Shown in pieces: positions 41,051-41,108 of a stretch of 41,108 nucleotides of DNA. A program made the translations under genes and the position numbers. The first letter of the stretch is position 1; each line of letters opens with the position of its first letter. The notes below the pieces were generated by a model. It was not told where the DNA came from and did no database searches. It saw nothing but the letters and a program-made list of their open reading frames with translations. The stretch is from NCBI GenBank assembly GCA_026645945.1, contig JAPKMO010000031.1, positions 1 through 41,108 of the forward strand. Direction: 5' to 3'. The DNA comes from Anaerolineae bacterium (GTDB lineage Bacteria; Chloroflexota; Anaerolineae; Aggregatilineales; Phototrophicaceae).

Positions 41051-41108
41051 GGTTCTGTTCCCCGAAAGCGCCGATCTTTGATTTTATGATACCGCAAAAC
41101 CGGGCAAA

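Overview
The window reads as a high-GC chromosomal segment of an uncultured-type Chloroflexota bacterium (Anaerolineae-like; inference from gene style, not from a marker tree). Support comes from non-lipidated extended substrate-binding proteins, a choice-of-anchor-Q/PMP-like exported protein, DUF3352, YwiC-like and WbuC proteins, and short GC-rich palindromes between genes. I saw no phage or plasmid genes, insertion sequences, CRISPR arrays, rRNAs or tRNAs. Genes are tightly packed in operons on both strands.

Left part (1-8.9 kb): the 5' part of a metallo-beta-lactamase-fold hydrolase (minus), an exported beta-helix protein, then a TetR regulator with a likely self-operator followed by one ABC ATPase and two paralogous ABC-2 permeases (an efflux-type exporter), and two exported or membrane-anchored proteins (DUF3352, DUF4230). 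Next (8.9-17.1 kb) come two complete but paralogous dipeptide/oligopeptide importer operons, each binding protein-permease B-permease C. Neither has its ATPases, and each carries palindromes between the binding-protein gene and the permeases.

Middle (17.3-29 kb): an orphan PAS-PAS histidine kinase and a flavin/PNPOx-like protein (plus). Then on the minus strand come a Wzx/MATE-like flippase downstream of mutS2 (rqcU), and a four-gene Fbp-like operon (fused permease, cupin, YwiC-like, FbpC-like ATPase) that lacks a binding protein. mutS2 has its own strong promoter and a 7-codon leader ORF overlapping its GTG start. A divergent SGNH hydrolase follows.

Most interesting part (29.1-33.7 kb): a tightly overlapped plus-strand operon with a ubiquitin-conjugation-like gene set. 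In order these are a stand-alone E2-like protein (Cys95), a JAB/JAMM protein with a His-to-Gln change in its metal motif and a C-terminal half that itself looks like a Cys-less E2/RWD fold, a ThiF/E1-like adenylyltransferase without the extra catalytic Cys, a small acidic/Pro-rich protein, a PCMT-like methyltransferase with a long C-terminal extension, and a CoA-pyrophosphatase-type Nudix protein. No ubiquitin-like protein is recognisable in the operon.

Right part (33.9-41.1 kb): a PfkB/pseudouridine-kinase-like gene and an exported TPR-PPC protein (plus), facing a TPR-TIR protein, a WbuC cupin, rsmG, and two exported proteins of unknown function (minus).
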